Assembly (NCBI RefSeq): GCF_003991905.1
Contig: NZ_RSCL01000019.1
Span: forward strand, 46,329 to 110,328
Length of the DNA stretch: 64,000 nt
Direction: 5' to 3'
DNA from: Dulcicalothrix desertica PCC 7102
GTDB lineage: Bacteria > Cyanobacteriota > Cyanobacteriia > Cyanobacteriales > Nostocaceae
Below are positions 25,449 to 36,265 of the stretch, in pieces (position 1 is the first letter of the stretch; every line of letters starts with the position of its first letter). The notes below the pieces were generated by a model. It made no database searches and had not been told where the DNA came from. It was given only the letters and a program-made list of their open reading frames with translations. Made by a program: the position numbers and the translations under genes.

Positions 25449-27639
25449 ATGCTTGGAAATATTGTTAGGTGGGTGATTGAGCGGCGTTGGCTCGTTGTAT
25501 TAGCTACAATTCTTGTTTCATTTTGGACATTTTATGTCATCCCGACTATGCCATTAGATGTACTTCCTGCTTTTGCACCACCCCAAGTAGAAATTCAAGC
25601 GGAGGCGCCTGGGTTGGCGCCGGAGGAAGTAGAATCTTTAGTAACTTTACCAATCGAAAGTGCAATTAACGGTACACCTGGAGTGACTGCTGTACGTTCA
25701 TCGAGTGCAGCAGGTATTTCAGCGGTAAGAGTAATATTTAACCAGAATACTGAGATATACCAAGCACGTCAGTTAATCACCGAACGACTACAACAAGCTA
25801 CAGGTAAACTACCTCCAGGAGTAGAAACACCACAAATATCTCCCACTACTTCCCCTGTTGGTTTAGTCGTACAATACGCTTTCACCGTCGAAGAAAATAA
25901 TAAATCGAGTAATAGCACACTCAGCACTCAGAACTCAGCACTCAGCACTTCTTTAATGGAAGCTCGTCGAATCGTTGATTGGCAAGTGACAAATCGGCTT
26001 TTAGCTGTTCCTGGGGTTAGTCAGGTTTTAACTTTTGGTGGTGATGAACGACAATTTCAAGTTTTAGTTGACCCAGTAAGATTAGCCGCATTTAATATAA
26101 CATTAGACCAAGTTACACAAGCAACTCAAAAAGCAAACGTTAACGCTCCTGGTGGCTTTTACATTACGCCAGATACAGAAAAATTAATTCGAGGTATTGG
26201 TAGAATCGAATCAATCGAAGATTTAAAGAAATCAACTATTATTTCTCGTAATGCTGTTCCTGTGAGGTTGCAGGATGTCGCGGATGTGCAAATCGGCGCC
26301 GCAATTAAACGCGGTGATGGCAGTTTTAATGGTACACCTGCAATTATTGTCATGGTGAATAAACAGCCGATAGTTGATACTCCGACTGTCACCCGTGCGG
26401 TAGAAAAAGCAATGGGGGAAATTAAAGCAGGATTGCCAAAGAATATTAAGGTAACTACTACATTCCGCCAAGATAGTTATATTGAATCTTCTGTTGATAA
26501 CGTTCGTTCATCTTTGATTCAAGGTAGTATTATTGCTGCGATAATTCTGATACCCTTTTTGATGAATTGGCGTACTCTGACAGTATGTTTACTTGATTTT
26601 TTTCTAACATTACTATTTGGATTACTTGCACTATCTTGGTTAGGAATTGGATTAAATACCATGACATTGGGTGGTTTAGCAGTCGCGATTGGTACTGCAA
26701 TTGATGATGCAATTGTATATGGTGAAAATACTTATCGCCGACTGCGGGAAAATAAAACTTCGGATAACCCATTGTCACCATTAGAAATTATTTTTGAAGG
26801 TTCTCAAGAAGTCCGCGATTCATTAATTGGCGCCACGATTATTGGGATTATTGTTTTCTCACCTATTTTTACCTTACCGGGAATTGAAGGAAAAATTTTC
26901 ACGCCAATGGGTATTTATTATTTGGTGGTAGTTGTAGTTTCTAGTTTAGAATCTTTATTGATTTCTCCAGCTTTGTGTGCAATTTTATTACCAAATGTAA
27001 CAATTACTAAACGAGAACAAGGTCAAACGTAATGTGCAAGTTACCCCAGGTTATTTTATTCAATATGCAGGTCAATTTGAAGCTGAAGAACGCGCAACGC
27101 AAAATATTTTAGTTTTTAGTGTTATTGCGTTTGTTGCAATCACCGTCATTATGTATCTGTCGGTTAAATCTATTCCTTCTACCGCAATGATTATGATTAA
27201 CTTACCGATTGGTTTAGTTGGGGGTGTAATTGCCGTTGCTTTGACTGGTGGAGTAATTTCTGTTGCATCGTTAGTTGGATTTGTTTCGTTATTTGGGGTA
27301 GCAACTCGTAACGGTTTATTACTAGTAGATAACTATAATAGTAAATATGCCGAAGGTATGCCATTAAAAGATGTAATTGTCAAAGGGTCAATGGAACGAC
27401 TCAACGCAATTTTAATGACAGCTTTAACTTCTGCACTGGGTTTGGCGCCGATGGTATTACAGGGTGGACCCGGACAAGAAATTTTACAACCACTATCGAT
27501 AGTTGTATTTGGTGGTTTGTTCACTTCCACAGCGATAACCTTAGTCGTGTTACCTGCTTTATACGCTAAGTTTGGTAAGTTTTTATTCCCCAAAAAACAA
27601 GAAGAAGTTAAAGAGCAACAATTTTTTATGCACATGTAG
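25449..27639 (+). pseudogene. CusA/CzcA-type RND pump gene with a large internal deletion
   Basis: Residues 1-522 match the intact pump at 56079 up to LLPNVTITKREQ. The frame then shifts and stops at 27030, and the next frame resumes at VQVTPGYFIQYAGQ and runs to the normal end (QQFFMHM). About 330 codons, including the second periplasmic domain and TM7-8, are missing. The N-terminal part retains the TM4 motif AIGTAIDDAIVYGEN. It contains the same in-frame heptamer repeat as the intact copy, so the two are a duplication made after that insertion. It cannot be a working pump. Confidence 0.9.
25918..25950 (+). repeat. CACTCAG heptamer repeat within cusA pseudogene
   Basis: Four heptamers (one AACTCAG variant) plus five bases encode a Ser/Thr-rich loop. 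An identical 33-base block is in the intact cusA at 56548-56580. Confidence 0.85.
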
Positions 27640-27803
27640 ACAAATTTGTACGCGATCTAAATTAAACTAATTCTTAAAACCCTTGCCATACAGTAGTTTT
27701 ACCTTAACTATAGTATTGCCAATACACGTTGCTTTAAGCTTTTGGGGATGGTATCGTAGGTGCGATAATTACCCGCCTAAGACTGTGTATGTGAAAATAA
27801 AGT

Positions 27804-27965
27804 ATGAAAAATAACTTAAGCCTTTTAGCCCAGCGTCCAGCAATTGTTCGGATAATTGCCTTTCTTTTATGCTTACTGGTGATATTGTTACCTATTGCTA
27901 TTCCAATATATTTATTGATATATGATGCTAACTTAAGGACTTTTTCGCGGTTGGATATAGGATGA
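27804..27965 (+). CDS. 53-residue membrane protein next to the cation ATPase
   Basis: The peptide starts [17 protein letters not shown] and has one strong hydrophobic helix ([23 protein letters not shown]). It ends RTFSRLDIG. Its TGA overlaps an ATG at 27962 that opens the longest ATPase frame, but the ATPase more likely starts at 28088. No family is recognised. It could be a small pump subunit like other single-helix ATPase regulators, or an orphan; the next promoter box lies after it. Confidence 0.5.
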   Translation: MKNNLSLLAQRPAIVRIIAFLLCLLVILLPIAIPIYLLIYDANLRTFSRLDIG

Positions 27966-28015
27966 GTAGTTTAGCAATTGCAGAGAAGTATAATACATCT
28001 TTCAAGCAGCTAAAA

Positions 28016-28032
28016 TTTCATCCCAATTTCAT
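28016..28032 (+). promoter_or_regulatory. TTTCAT-N5-TTTCAT box upstream of the P-type ATPase
   Basis: Perfect hexamers are followed by AATGTCTGTCAATCTAAGTA and TAGG, as at other boxes. The box lies inside the longest ATPase reading frame, which argues that translation starts at 28088. Confidence 0.8.
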
Positions 28033-28087
28033 CAATGTCTGTCAATCTAAGTATAGGCGTGAATCACTATATCAGTTAGCTACTAAG

Positions 28088-30952
28088 ATGAAACCTAAAT
28101 TACCAGACTCTGCACCGAGTACAGCCAAACCTTGGCACTCCTTAGAAATTGAGAAAGCTTTGGCAGTACAAAAAAGCAACCCAGACACTGGATTGACTTC
28201 TAAACAAACGTCGGAATTATTACACGAATACGGTGCTAACGAATTACAGGAGTTTGGCGGTCGTAAACCTTTATCTATTTTAATTGACCAATTTACCAAT
28301 ATCATGCTTGTGATGCTGATGGCGGTAGCAGTAGTTTCAGCGATTCTAGATTTGCGCTCTGGTGATTTTCCTAAAGATGCAATCGCAATATCCTTTATTG
28401 TTATTCTTAACGGGTTGCTTGGCTTTGTACAAGAAAGTCGTGCAGAAAAAGCTCTCGCAGCTCTCAAACGCCTTAGTTCACCCAGAGTCAGAGTTTTACG
28501 CGACAGCAAAATTTTTGAGTTGCCAGCAAAGGAATTAGTGCCAGGAGATATTGTATTTCTGGAAACAGGAATGCAAATAGCCGCAGATGGTCGTTTGTTA
28601 GAAGCACAAAATTTACAAGTGATGGAAGCTGCTTTAACTGGGGAAGCAGAAGCAGTTCATAAAGATTCTACTCTTCATTTACCTGAAGACGCTTCCTTGG
28701 GAGACCGTATAAATATGGTGTATCAAGGTACTGAGGTTGTTCAAGGACGGGCAAAAATGCTTGTGACTGCAACAGGGATGCAAACTGAACTTGGTAAAAT
28801 TGCGGCTTTGCTCCAGTCTGTTGAAGCCCAACCAACCCCCTTACAACAGCGAATGTCACAGTTAGCAAACGTTTTAGTAACAAGTTCACTTGCATTAGTC
28901 GCTGTTGTAATTATAGGTGGTATTGTACGGACAGGTAGTTTTCAACACTTTGACCAATTACTAAAAGTGTCTTTGAGTATGGCTGTGGCGGTTGTGCCAG
29001 AAGGTTTGCCTGCTGTAATTACGGTAACTTTGGCTATTGGTACTCAGCGAATGGTACGTCATCAAGCTTTAATTCGCAAACTACCAGCAGTTGAGACATT
29101 AGGCTCAGTTACTACGATTTGCTCAGATAAAACAGGCACACTTACTCAAAACAAGATGGTCGTACAGCAGATTAATGTATCTAGTAATAGCATTAGGGTG
29201 ACTGGAGATGGTTATGCTCCTACAGGAACATTTGAATTATCTACTTCCAATCAAGACAAAAATATTAAATCTATAGAACCAAAAGATTATCCAGAACTTG
29301 AACAACTATTATTTGCCTGTGTGCTTTGTAATGATGCTGTATTACAGAAAAAGCATTCAGAATGGGAAATTTTAGGAGACCCAACCGAGGGAGCGTTGTT
29401 ATCTGTTGCAGGTAAAGCTGGTATGCAACAAGCAAAACTATTAAATCAGTTTACCCGCATTGCAGAGTTTCCTTTTTCTTCTGAACGCAAACGTATGAGC
29501 GTTATTTGCCAAAGGCGCCAAACAGAATTAACACAAATCTTATCTGCCCAGGAGGAATATCAGGCGCCTGACTCACAGTTAATTATGTTTACAAAAGGTT
29601 CGCCAGAGTTAATATTAGAGCTTTGCACATCTGATTACGTTGGTACAAAAAGCTCTTTTGCTCTGAATGATGAAAAACGTGCTTACATTCTTGAGCAAAA
29701 TAACCAAATGGCAAGTCAAGGACTTCGAGTACTAGGATTTGCCTATAAACCCTTAGATACTACTGTGCCTACTACATTATTAGACGAAAAAACAACCGAG
29801 CGAGAATTAATCTGGATTGGATTAGTCGGAATGCTTGATGCACCAAGACCAGAAGCAAAAGCAGCTGTTGCTCAATGTCAGCAAGCAGGTATTCGCCCAG
29901 TTATGATTACCGGAGACCACCAGTTAACAGCACAAGCTATTGCCTACGATTTAGGGATTGCCAAACCAGGTGATTTGATTCTTAGCGGTCAAGAATTGGA
30001 AAAACTCTCGGCGCCTGAATTAGAGCAGCAAGTTAATCAAGTAAGCATTTATGCTCGTGTTTCTCCTGAACATAAACTACGAATTGTTGAAGCATTGAAA
30101 AATCAAGGCAAATTAGTAGCGATGACTGGAGATGGTGTAAACGATGCACCAGCCCTAAAGCAAGCAAATATTGGTGTTGCAATGGGCATTACAGGAACTG
30201 ATGTAAGCAAAGAAGCAAGTGATATGGTACTACTTGACGATAACTTTGCAACTATTATTAGAGCTATAGAAGAAGGACGAGTAGTTTACGATAATATCCG
30301 TCGTTTTATTAAATACATATTAGGCAGCAATATTGGCGAAGTTTTGACAGTAGCAGCAGCTTCTCTGATTGGCTTAGGTGAAACTCCCCTCTCACCACTA
30401 CAAATACTTTGGATGAATTTAGTAACCGATGGTTTACCTGCCTTAGCTTTAGCGATGGAATCTCCTGAACCTGACGTAATGAATCGTCCTCCTTACAACC
30501 CTCATGAAAGTATATTCGCACGAGGATTAGGATTTTACATTATTCGCATTGGCATTATCCTTGGACTTATTACTATTGCTCTAATGGAGTGGGCTTATAA
30601 CTATACTCAACAATCAGGCGACCCTGAAAGATGGAAAACGATGGTGTTCACTACTTTGTGTCTAGCACAAATGGGTCATGCGCTGGCGATTCGTTCCAAC
30701 ACACAATTAACTATACAACTCAATCCGTTCTCCAATCCTTACTTACTTGCTGCGATTTCATTGACAACTGTTTTACAGCTAATGTTAATATATGTGGCGC
30801 CCCTGCGTAGCTTCTTTAACACTCACTTGTTAAGTTTGCCAGAACTAGGTATTTGTATTGGATGCAGCGCTTTGGTATTTGTCTGGATTGAATTAGAAAA
30901 GTTATTTATTAAGCATTTTCGACAAGAGCGAAAGATAACTTACAAAGTTTAA
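28088..30952 (+). CDS. P2-type (Ca2+/cation) transporting ATPase
   Basis: The start at 28088 (MKPKLPDS) is chosen because the 42 codons before it consist of a promoter box and leader. The protein has about 954 residues with the cation-ATPase N-terminal domain ([20 protein letters not shown]), the TGEAEAV actuator, PEGLPA in TM4, phosphorylation motif [18 protein letters not shown], and [14 protein letters not shown], plus ten predicted membrane helices. This is the PMCA/SERCA-like class, which exports Ca2+ or Mn2+ rather than Cu+. A TolC-like gene follows after 53 bases, suggesting one transcript. Its place in the metal regulon is inferred from the box. Confidence 0.88.
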   Translation: MKPKLPDSAPSTAKPWHSLEIEKALAVQKSNPDTGLTSKQTSELLHEYGANELQEFGGRKPLSILIDQFTNIMLVMLMAVAVVSAILDLRSGDFPKDAIAISFIVILNGLLGFVQESRAEKALAALKRLSSPRVRVLRDSKIFELPAKELVPGDIVFLETGMQIAADGRLLEAQNLQVMEAALTGEAEAVHKDSTLHLPEDASLGDRINMVYQGTEVVQGRAKMLVTATGMQTELGKIAALLQSVEAQPTPLQQRMSQLANVLVTSSLALVAVVIIGGIVRTGSFQHFDQLLKVSLSMAVAVVPEGLPAVITVTLAIGTQRMVRHQALIRKLPAVETLGSVTTICSDKTGTLTQNKMVVQQINVSSNSIRVTGDGYAPTGTFELSTSNQDKNIKSIEPKDYPELEQLLFACVLCNDAVLQKKHSEWEILGDPTEGALLSVAGKAGMQQAKLLNQFTRIAEFPFSSERKRMSVICQRRQTELTQILSAQEEYQAPDSQLIMFTKGSPELILELCTSDYVGTKSSFALNDEKRAYILEQNNQMASQGLRVLGFAYKPLDTTVPTTLLDEKTTERELIWIGLVGMLDAPRPEAKAAVAQCQQAGIRPVMITGDHQLTAQAIAYDLGIAKPGDLILSGQELEKLSAPELEQQVNQVSIYARVSPEHKLRIVEALKNQGKLVAMTGDGVNDAPALKQANIGVAMGITGTDVSKEASDMVLLDDNFATIIRAIEEGRVVYDNIRRFIKYILGSNIGEVLTVAAASLIGLGETPLSPLQILWMNLVTDGLPALALAMESPEPDVMNRPPYNPHESIFARGLGFYIIRIGIILGLITIALMEWAYNYTQQSGDPERWKTMVFTTLCLAQMGHALAIRSNTQLTIQLNPFSNPYLLAAISLTTVLQLMLIYVAPLRSFFNTHLLSLPELGICIGCSALVFVWIELEKLFIKHFRQERKITYKV

Positions 30953-31005
30953 TTCTAATATCAACTACATCTCGCACTGTAATTTTATCTTAGAAGTCAA
31001 AATTT

Positions 31006-32463
31006 ATGTCGAAGTACCGTTACTTAATTATTGCAGGCATTAGTGGTACATTTGTATTAAGTAATGTTACTATTGGTTCAGCCCAAACAATATCTCAGTC
31101 AACACAATCTCAATTTGCATCTCCTAATTCAACTTCACTTGACAACCTCAATCCTAATTCAAATCCTTTACAGTTTCCGACTAAATCAGAAGAAGTCAAA
31201 ATTCAATTCACTCAGCCCATTACTTTAGAGCAAGCTTTGGAACTAGCACGGCGTAATAATCGGGAGTTACAAATAGGAATATTAACTGTTGAACGCAGCC
31301 GTGCGGCATTACGTGAAGCACAAGCAGCTTTATATCCCAATGTTGGTTTGAGTACGGATATCTCGCGCCAACAAACTGCAAGCGGTCAACTTTCCGCTGA
31401 ATTAGGCTCTCGAAGTGGCATACCGACAAGAGAGGAATCAGCGAGTACAAATTTTTCTGGTGCAGCACAGTTGAGCTACAACATTTATACGAATGGTGCA
31501 AGGTCAGCCCGGATTCGAGCCGCAGAGGAACAATTACGTTTCGATGAATTAGATGTGAAGCGTTTATCAGCAGAAATTAGCCTCCAAGTAGCTATTGATT
31601 ACTACGATTTGCAACAAGCTGATGAACAAGTAAGAATTAACCGTGCTGCCGTCGAGAACGCGCAACGTAGTTTAAAAGATGCTCAAGCATTAGAAACTGC
31701 TGGTGTCGGTACTCGATTTGACGTTCTGCGTTTTCAAGTTAACTTAGCCAATGCTCAACAAGAATTAACTAACAGTATTAGTCAGCAGTTAGTTACAGCA
31801 AGGCGCCTGTCAGCCAGATTAAATTTACCGCAGTCGGCAAATATCAGTGCCGCAGATGCTGTGAGATTATCTGGTTTGTGGAATCAAACACTTGAAGAAA
31901 GTATTATCCTGGCATTTCAAAATCGTCCAGAACTGCGACAGCAATTAGCGCAACGTAACATTAACGAACAGCAACGACGCTTGGCAAATTCAGAAGTTAG
32001 ACCACAAGTTAGTTTGATTGCTAGTTACAACTTGTTAGATGTGTTTAATGACAGGGTTGGCATTACCGATGGTTACTCACTTGGTGTTAGAGCAAATTGG
32101 AATTTATTTGATGGAGGCGCCGCAAGAGCAAGAACTGCTCAATCGAAAGCTAATATTGCGATATCCGAAAATCGTTTTGGTGAGCAACGTAACCAAATTC
32201 GTTATCAAGTAGAACAATCTTACAGTAATTTGCAATCTAATTTAAGTAACGTTCAAACTGCTACTGTTGCTTTAAATCAAGCTAAAGAAGCTTTAACTTT
32301 AGCAAGACTTAGATTCCAAGCTGGTGTAGGCACTCAAACAGATGTTATTGCTTCAGAGACTGAGCTTACTAGGGCTGAGGGTAACAGGGTTAGGGCTATA
32401 TTAGATTACAATCGTGCTTTAGCAGGCTTGCAAAAATCTATTAGTAGTCCAAATTTAAAGTAA
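31006..32463 (+). CDS. TolC-family outer-membrane efflux channel
   Basis: The 485-residue protein has a signal peptide (ending VTIGSAQT), then two repeated OEP domains with long helices (ITLEQALELARRNNRELQIG; LARLRFQAGVGTQTDVIASE). Conserved sequences include GVGTRFDVLRFQVNLANAQQ and LFDGGAARART. It would provide the outer-membrane exit duct for an RND pump plus adaptor; the intact cusBA set lies 20 kb downstream and the decayed set just upstream. Separation of the channel gene from its pump may follow the rearrangements seen here. Confidence 0.92.
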   Translation: MSKYRYLIIAGISGTFVLSNVTIGSAQTISQSTQSQFASPNSTSLDNLNPNSNPLQFPTKSEEVKIQFTQPITLEQALELARRNNRELQIGILTVERSRAALREAQAALYPNVGLSTDISRQQTASGQLSAELGSRSGIPTREESASTNFSGAAQLSYNIYTNGARSARIRAAEEQLRFDELDVKRLSAEISLQVAIDYYDLQQADEQVRINRAAVENAQRSLKDAQALETAGVGTRFDVLRFQVNLANAQQELTNSISQQLVTARRLSARLNLPQSANISAADAVRLSGLWNQTLEESIILAFQNRPELRQQLAQRNINEQQRRLANSEVRPQVSLIASYNLLDVFNDRVGITDGYSLGVRANWNLFDGGAARARTAQSKANIAISENRFGEQRNQIRYQVEQSYSNLQSNLSNVQTATVALNQAKEALTLARLRFQAGVGTQTDVIASETELTRAEGNRVRAILDYNRALAGLQKSISSPNLK

Positions 32464-32663
32464 TATCATGTTCAGACAAGCCAAAACTTAGCTAATATAA
32501 GTTCGTAAATAAGTTAAGTATTTATTATTTATTATACTTTTTCCTCTTATTCTTTTTAATTTAACAGAGAGAGTTAGAGGCTTTTTTTTAATAAAAAGGG
32601 TTATAAGCATAACTTAATAAAATTAAATTTTTTATAAGTTTATTTGAATTTAAATATGAAATT

Positions 32664-32680
32664 TTTCATCTTAATTTCAT
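32664..32680 (+). promoter_or_regulatory. TTTCAT-N5-TTTCAT box upstream of DUF2808 paralogue 2
   Basis: Perfect hexamers in 11-base phase lie 75 bases before the start codon. The 32464-32755 gap holds nothing else I can identify. Confidence 0.75.
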
Positions 32681-32755
32681 TAGTAGATATCATAATAAAA
32701 ATATAGAGGTTGCGAACAAAACATTAATTCAAATCAATTCAACAGGATAATAAAA

Positions 32756-33226
32756 ATGAACAAGTTAGTTTATGCTGCTGCTTTTACCTTAGTAATTTCA
32801 TCCATTGCTCCAGCTTTTGCAGGGAACCTAAATGATGCGAATGTCTCACATTTAGGCGATAGTGCCGCTATTCCTAACTATGCTCAAGATTCTGATGCTA
32901 CTCATAGATTTGATATTCACGTCCAAGGCAAAGCTATTTCTGAATTGATGATTAACTTGCCAGAAGATGTGAAAATTAATCGAGGTGTAGAAGTAAGAAA
33001 CAAATCAGGTCAAAAAATTCCTGCCACAGTTTCTATTAATGATAAAAAAGTAACTGTTGCATTTTCAGAAGCAGTAAATCCTGGAACATCTTTATCAGTT
33101 AACATGAAGGGAGTTAGTACTCCAGGGTATGAAAAAACCTGGCATTATCCAGTATCTGTCAAGAAAGTAGGAATCAAGGAAGAAAGTTCACTTGGTTTAG
33201 CACGAGTTCAAACTTACGGTAGCTAA
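32756..33226 (+). CDS. DUF2808 exported protein, paralogue 2
   Basis: The 156-residue product has a signal peptide (cleaved after PAFAG), followed by a DUF2808-like core: HRFDIHVQGKAISELMINLP, VEVRNKSGQKIPATVSIND and LGLARVQTYG. It is the most divergent of the four paralogues in the window. An AACAGGAT purine-rich site lies before the ATG. The promoter box upstream and the terminator at 33251 define a single-gene unit. Function of the family is unknown. Confidence 0.82.
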   Translation: MNKLVYAAAFTLVISSIAPAFAGNLNDANVSHLGDSAAIPNYAQDSDATHRFDIHVQGKAISELMINLPEDVKINRGVEVRNKSGQKIPATVSINDKKVTVAFSEAVNPGTSLSVNMKGVSTPGYEKTWHYPVSVKKVGIKEESSLGLARVQTYGS

Positions 33227-33250
33227 TGGTTAATTAGTATCCGTAATATG

Positions 33251-33285
33251 AGTAGGGTGAATGCACAACCATCATTCACCCTACT
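33251..33285 (+). terminator. rho-independent terminator after DUF2808
   Basis: A 13-bp stem (AGTAGGGTGAATG / CATTCACCCTACT) with a nine-base loop is followed by TTTTAACTTTTT. Confidence 0.88.
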
Positions 33286-33596
33286 TTTTAACTTTTTCCC
33301 TTGCCATTGAGTAGATATGCTTAGTTTATACAAAAAAACTTATTTTTAGGCGCCACTACTATTATCCCACATTCCGCACTTCAAGTTGAAGTACAAAAGA
33401 TTACAAGCAAGGAAAAAGTAAAAAATTAGGATGATGAACAAATAGAGTGCTAAACGAATATATTTTTAAGAATAAATAATAAAGGATAAAAGATTTAACC
33501 CATAAAATAAATTATATAAGCACTAAAATTTTAGGAGCAATTACTGTTCCTTTGAATGTTGATAAATTTTTATTTACTTTTAAAATCTTGTTTAAC

Positions 33597-35252
33597 TTAA
33601 GAAATTAAATAATATTTTTGACAAGATGATGGTAAACAACTCAAAATAAAATAACGTTCAGATGTTAAATTAACAATTTGATTAACACCATCTAAAATTA
33701 AAAGGTGAATTCCTTGAAAACATTGAAATACCCATCTTAATGTCGGAGATAAAGTTAGCTTTCCTAATTGGTTCTTAATTCCGATTTTGATTCTTTTTAA
33801 GCTATTTCTAAGTTCCCTTTGACCAAGGTTATAGACTAGCAAACATAAAGACATTAAAAATAGCATTGTCTCGATTCTTTCAGGGTTTTCAACAAAAAAA
33901 CTATCGGCAAAAAATAAGGGGTCTTTTAGAAATCTAAATCCTCGTTCACAAGACTGTTGATTTTTATATGTCGTAATAATTTCTTCTGGTTTTAATTTTT
34001 CGCCGTCATCAACTAAATTTGTTGCTAAAATAAATCTCCCGGCTTCTTTTCTTCGTATTTCTATCTCTTCTAATTTTTCATGACCCACTCCCTCTATTTT
34101 ATAAATAGTTTTCTTCTCTTTTGACTTACTTTCAATAAGTTGAACTTCTTTAATTTCAAATAATTTCAACTTTTTGTTAACTCCTTTTAATTTATACCGC
34201 GCTTGCTCTGGAGTTTCAAAATCTTCTTTTGTCAAATCTTTGAGCAACTTTTCGACTTTAGTTTTTTCTTTTTTTAGTTTTTTATCTAGCTTTTCTAAAT
34301 CGCTATTTTTTCTTTTTTGACTTTCTACTACTAGCCAAATTTGTTTAACACCACCATAATTAACTATTTCTTCTTTCCACTTGTATCCCACTAAATTTTG
34401 ATATGCCCTTTTCTCATTTTCCTCTGTATCTATTTCTTCTATCTCTTCTATCTCTTTCATTTCATCTGTATTTACAGACTGAACTAATTCTTGTGCTTTC
34501 TTAATTGTCATCGGTACCCGACTTATCCATTTTAAATGCTCAATTAATTTGAGATTTTCTTGGCTATATAATGCGCTGTCACAGACCATAATACTATCAA
34601 AAACTATTTGCTTTTTAAACTCTGCTAAAATTTTTCCAAATACCGCTTTATCTGCTTCGTTACCATCTCCTGCTCTCATTAATAATGGTATATCTCCATC
34701 ACTACTCGTTATTAAATCTAAAACACATTGTTTTAAATCTGGTCTGTGGTCGCGAGAATATCCTTTCGTTATAAATATTGGTCTTTCTTTATTGATTTCT
34801 TCTTGTTGTTCTTGATTAATGTCGCTTTTATACTCCCCATGTAGATGGAATGACGTTGCATCCAAATGTGAATATTTCGTATCTATCTTAAATTTTTTAA
34901 TCACTGATAAAACAATTTCTATAAACAGATTATTTAATCCATATTTATATAGTTTGTCCATGACTCTTCCAATTTTATCATCATTCAAATAACCACTTTC
35001 TACATCTTCTCCTAATAATAGTTCGATTGCTTTATCATCAAAAAACTGGCTGAATAGATACAACGGTCTTGATACAAATCCTAATCCATTGATTAAAATA
35101 GCTTTGACTAATATTCCTGCTGCAATCTTCTCACGAGAATCTATTCCTAATTTAGAATTAATTGTTTCAACTATTCCTATTTCATCAATTAGTCCTGCTA
35201 CTATTCCTAGGTGGTCGATATTCTTAATTTTTGCTTCTGATATTGGAGACAT
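33597..35252 (-). CDS. IS1634-family DDE transposase
   Basis: The 551-residue protein begins with a DUF4277-like N-terminal domain (IDHLGIVAGLIDEIGIVETI). It continues with the DDE domain, which includes TSFHLHGEY, DLITSSDGDIPLLMRAGDGN and FDSIMVCDSALYS, then a basic coiled-coil insertion (KLDKKLKKEKTKVEKLLKD), and CERGFRFLKDPLFFADSFFV near the end. The frame is intact and the element may still be active. Confidence 0.92.
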   Translation of the reverse strand: MSPISEAKIKNIDHLGIVAGLIDEIGIVETINSKLGIDSREKIAAGILVKAILINGLGFVSRPLYLFSQFFDDKAIELLLGEDVESGYLNDDKIGRVMDKLYKYGLNNLFIEIVLSVIKKFKIDTKYSHLDATSFHLHGEYKSDINQEQQEEINKERPIFITKGYSRDHRPDLKQCVLDLITSSDGDIPLLMRAGDGNEADKAVFGKILAEFKKQIVFDSIMVCDSALYSQENLKLIEHLKWISRVPMTIKKAQELVQSVNTDEMKEIEEIEEIDTEENEKRAYQNLVGYKWKEEIVNYGGVKQIWLVVESQKRKNSDLEKLDKKLKKEKTKVEKLLKDLTKEDFETPEQARYKLKGVNKKLKLFEIKEVQLIESKSKEKKTIYKIEGVGHEKLEEIEIRRKEAGRFILATNLVDDGEKLKPEEIITTYKNQQSCERGFRFLKDPLFFADSFFVENPERIETMLFLMSLCLLVYNLGQRELRNSLKRIKIGIKNQLGKLTLSPTLRWVFQCFQGIHLLILDGVNQIVNLTSERYFILSCLPSSCQKYYLIS

Positions 35253-35624
35253 TTTTTAACCTCTCAAATATTTTTGAGTTTTTTTAATTGTCTCACGAGT
35301 GGTATCACGTGCGCGTAAAGCACACCAAAATAATGTATATGAGCGTTTTGTAAAAAGCTTAAAATCAACTATTCATAAGCTATCTAACATATTAATTAGC
35401 TCATAATACAAGCATATTTCTTAATATTTACTTACTCATATTTTGCACTTTTTAAATTTAATGTCATAATCTTAACTGCGTACAAGCCGAGGTAAGTTTC
35501 AATAAGTGCGTCAAATAAAATACACAACAATCTCATATGGTATAGATCCAATTTTCTGTTTGCGCGGTACGGCTTCTACCTAACACAGACGCTTTTTGGT
35601 AGTGGCTAAAACACTCCATTACAC

Positions 35625-35725
35625 GGGAGCGTCCAATGAATGGCAGATAGGCTTTTTTAGACCAACCATATAGTAAGGTTTCTGGCGCCGAATAATTATG
35701 TTCCTTCCATTCATTGGATGCTCCC
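35625..35725. mobile_element. 101-bp MITE with 8-bp target duplication
   Basis: Terminal repeats GGGAGCGTCCAATGAATGG and, inverted, GGGAGCATCCAATGAATGG are flanked on both sides by CATTACAC (35617-35624 and 35726-35733). The outer ten bases match the ends of the ISKra4-like element at 41099, which also makes 8-bp duplications, so that transposase is the likely mobiliser. It sits inside the IS1634-like element. Confidence 0.85.
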
Positions 35726-36024
35726 CATTACACAAGCTCCTTAAGAGTAGGCGCCACCAGTAGTTATTTTTAGAAAATAGCGTTTTGCGTAATATTACTA
35801 TACTTATAGATAAAGTTTATTATTAGCTATACTTAGTAGATATTTTTTGATTGCTGTTATATTTGTGCGCTTTTATTTGCTTTTTACGAGTTTTCTCGTT
35901 AGACGCAAAATATCAGCTTACTTAAACTATCTTAGTATTTATATTTACTCATAATAGTCAGTATTTATGTAATATTTGATGCGACATTCTGAAGTGCGGA
36001 ATGTGGGCTATATTAATCACTAAA

Positions 36025-36041
36025 TTTCATCACAATTTCAT
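36025..36041 (+). promoter_or_regulatory. TTTCAT-N5-TTTCAT box upstream of PAP2 gene
   Basis: The box lies 17 bases beyond the right end of the IS element. GATTTCCTATAGTAGTTATTA follows. The distance to the gene start is about 225 bases. Confidence 0.7.
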
Positions 36042-36265
36042 TTTGATTTCCTATAGTAGTTATTAGATGTTTATGCCTTAACATCCATCCACACTATTGT
36101 CTGGTTTATTAGTGTATCTAGATACATTAATAAGCCTATTTATTAAAGAAATTACAATGAATCCTAAGCTACATAAAACTTATTATGTCTTCAAAAATAT
36201 TTCCGACTTCTTTACTATTAATTCATATAAGTTGTAAATTGTAGCTGGCTTTAGAAATATCAATT

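Larger units (their letters stand above)
33366..36007 (-). mobile_element. IS1634-like insertion sequence with 18-bp inverted repeats
   Basis: Perfect terminal repeats CCCACATTCCGCACTTCA at 33366-33383 and its complement at 35990-36007 enclose a 2.64-kb element with one transposase gene. No clean target duplication is seen at the outer flanks. The 740-base stretch between the transposase start and the right end is unusually long and contains a nested 101-bp MITE. Confidence 0.8.

Noticed and set aside
28016-28032. coding sequence for the ATPase N-terminus
   Set aside because: The segment is a near-perfect copy of the promoter box found at many other genes, so it is regulatory rather than conserved protein sequence.
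33366-36007. composite transposon carrying cargo
   Set aside because: Apart from the transposase and a nested MITE there is no cargo gene between the inverted repeats.
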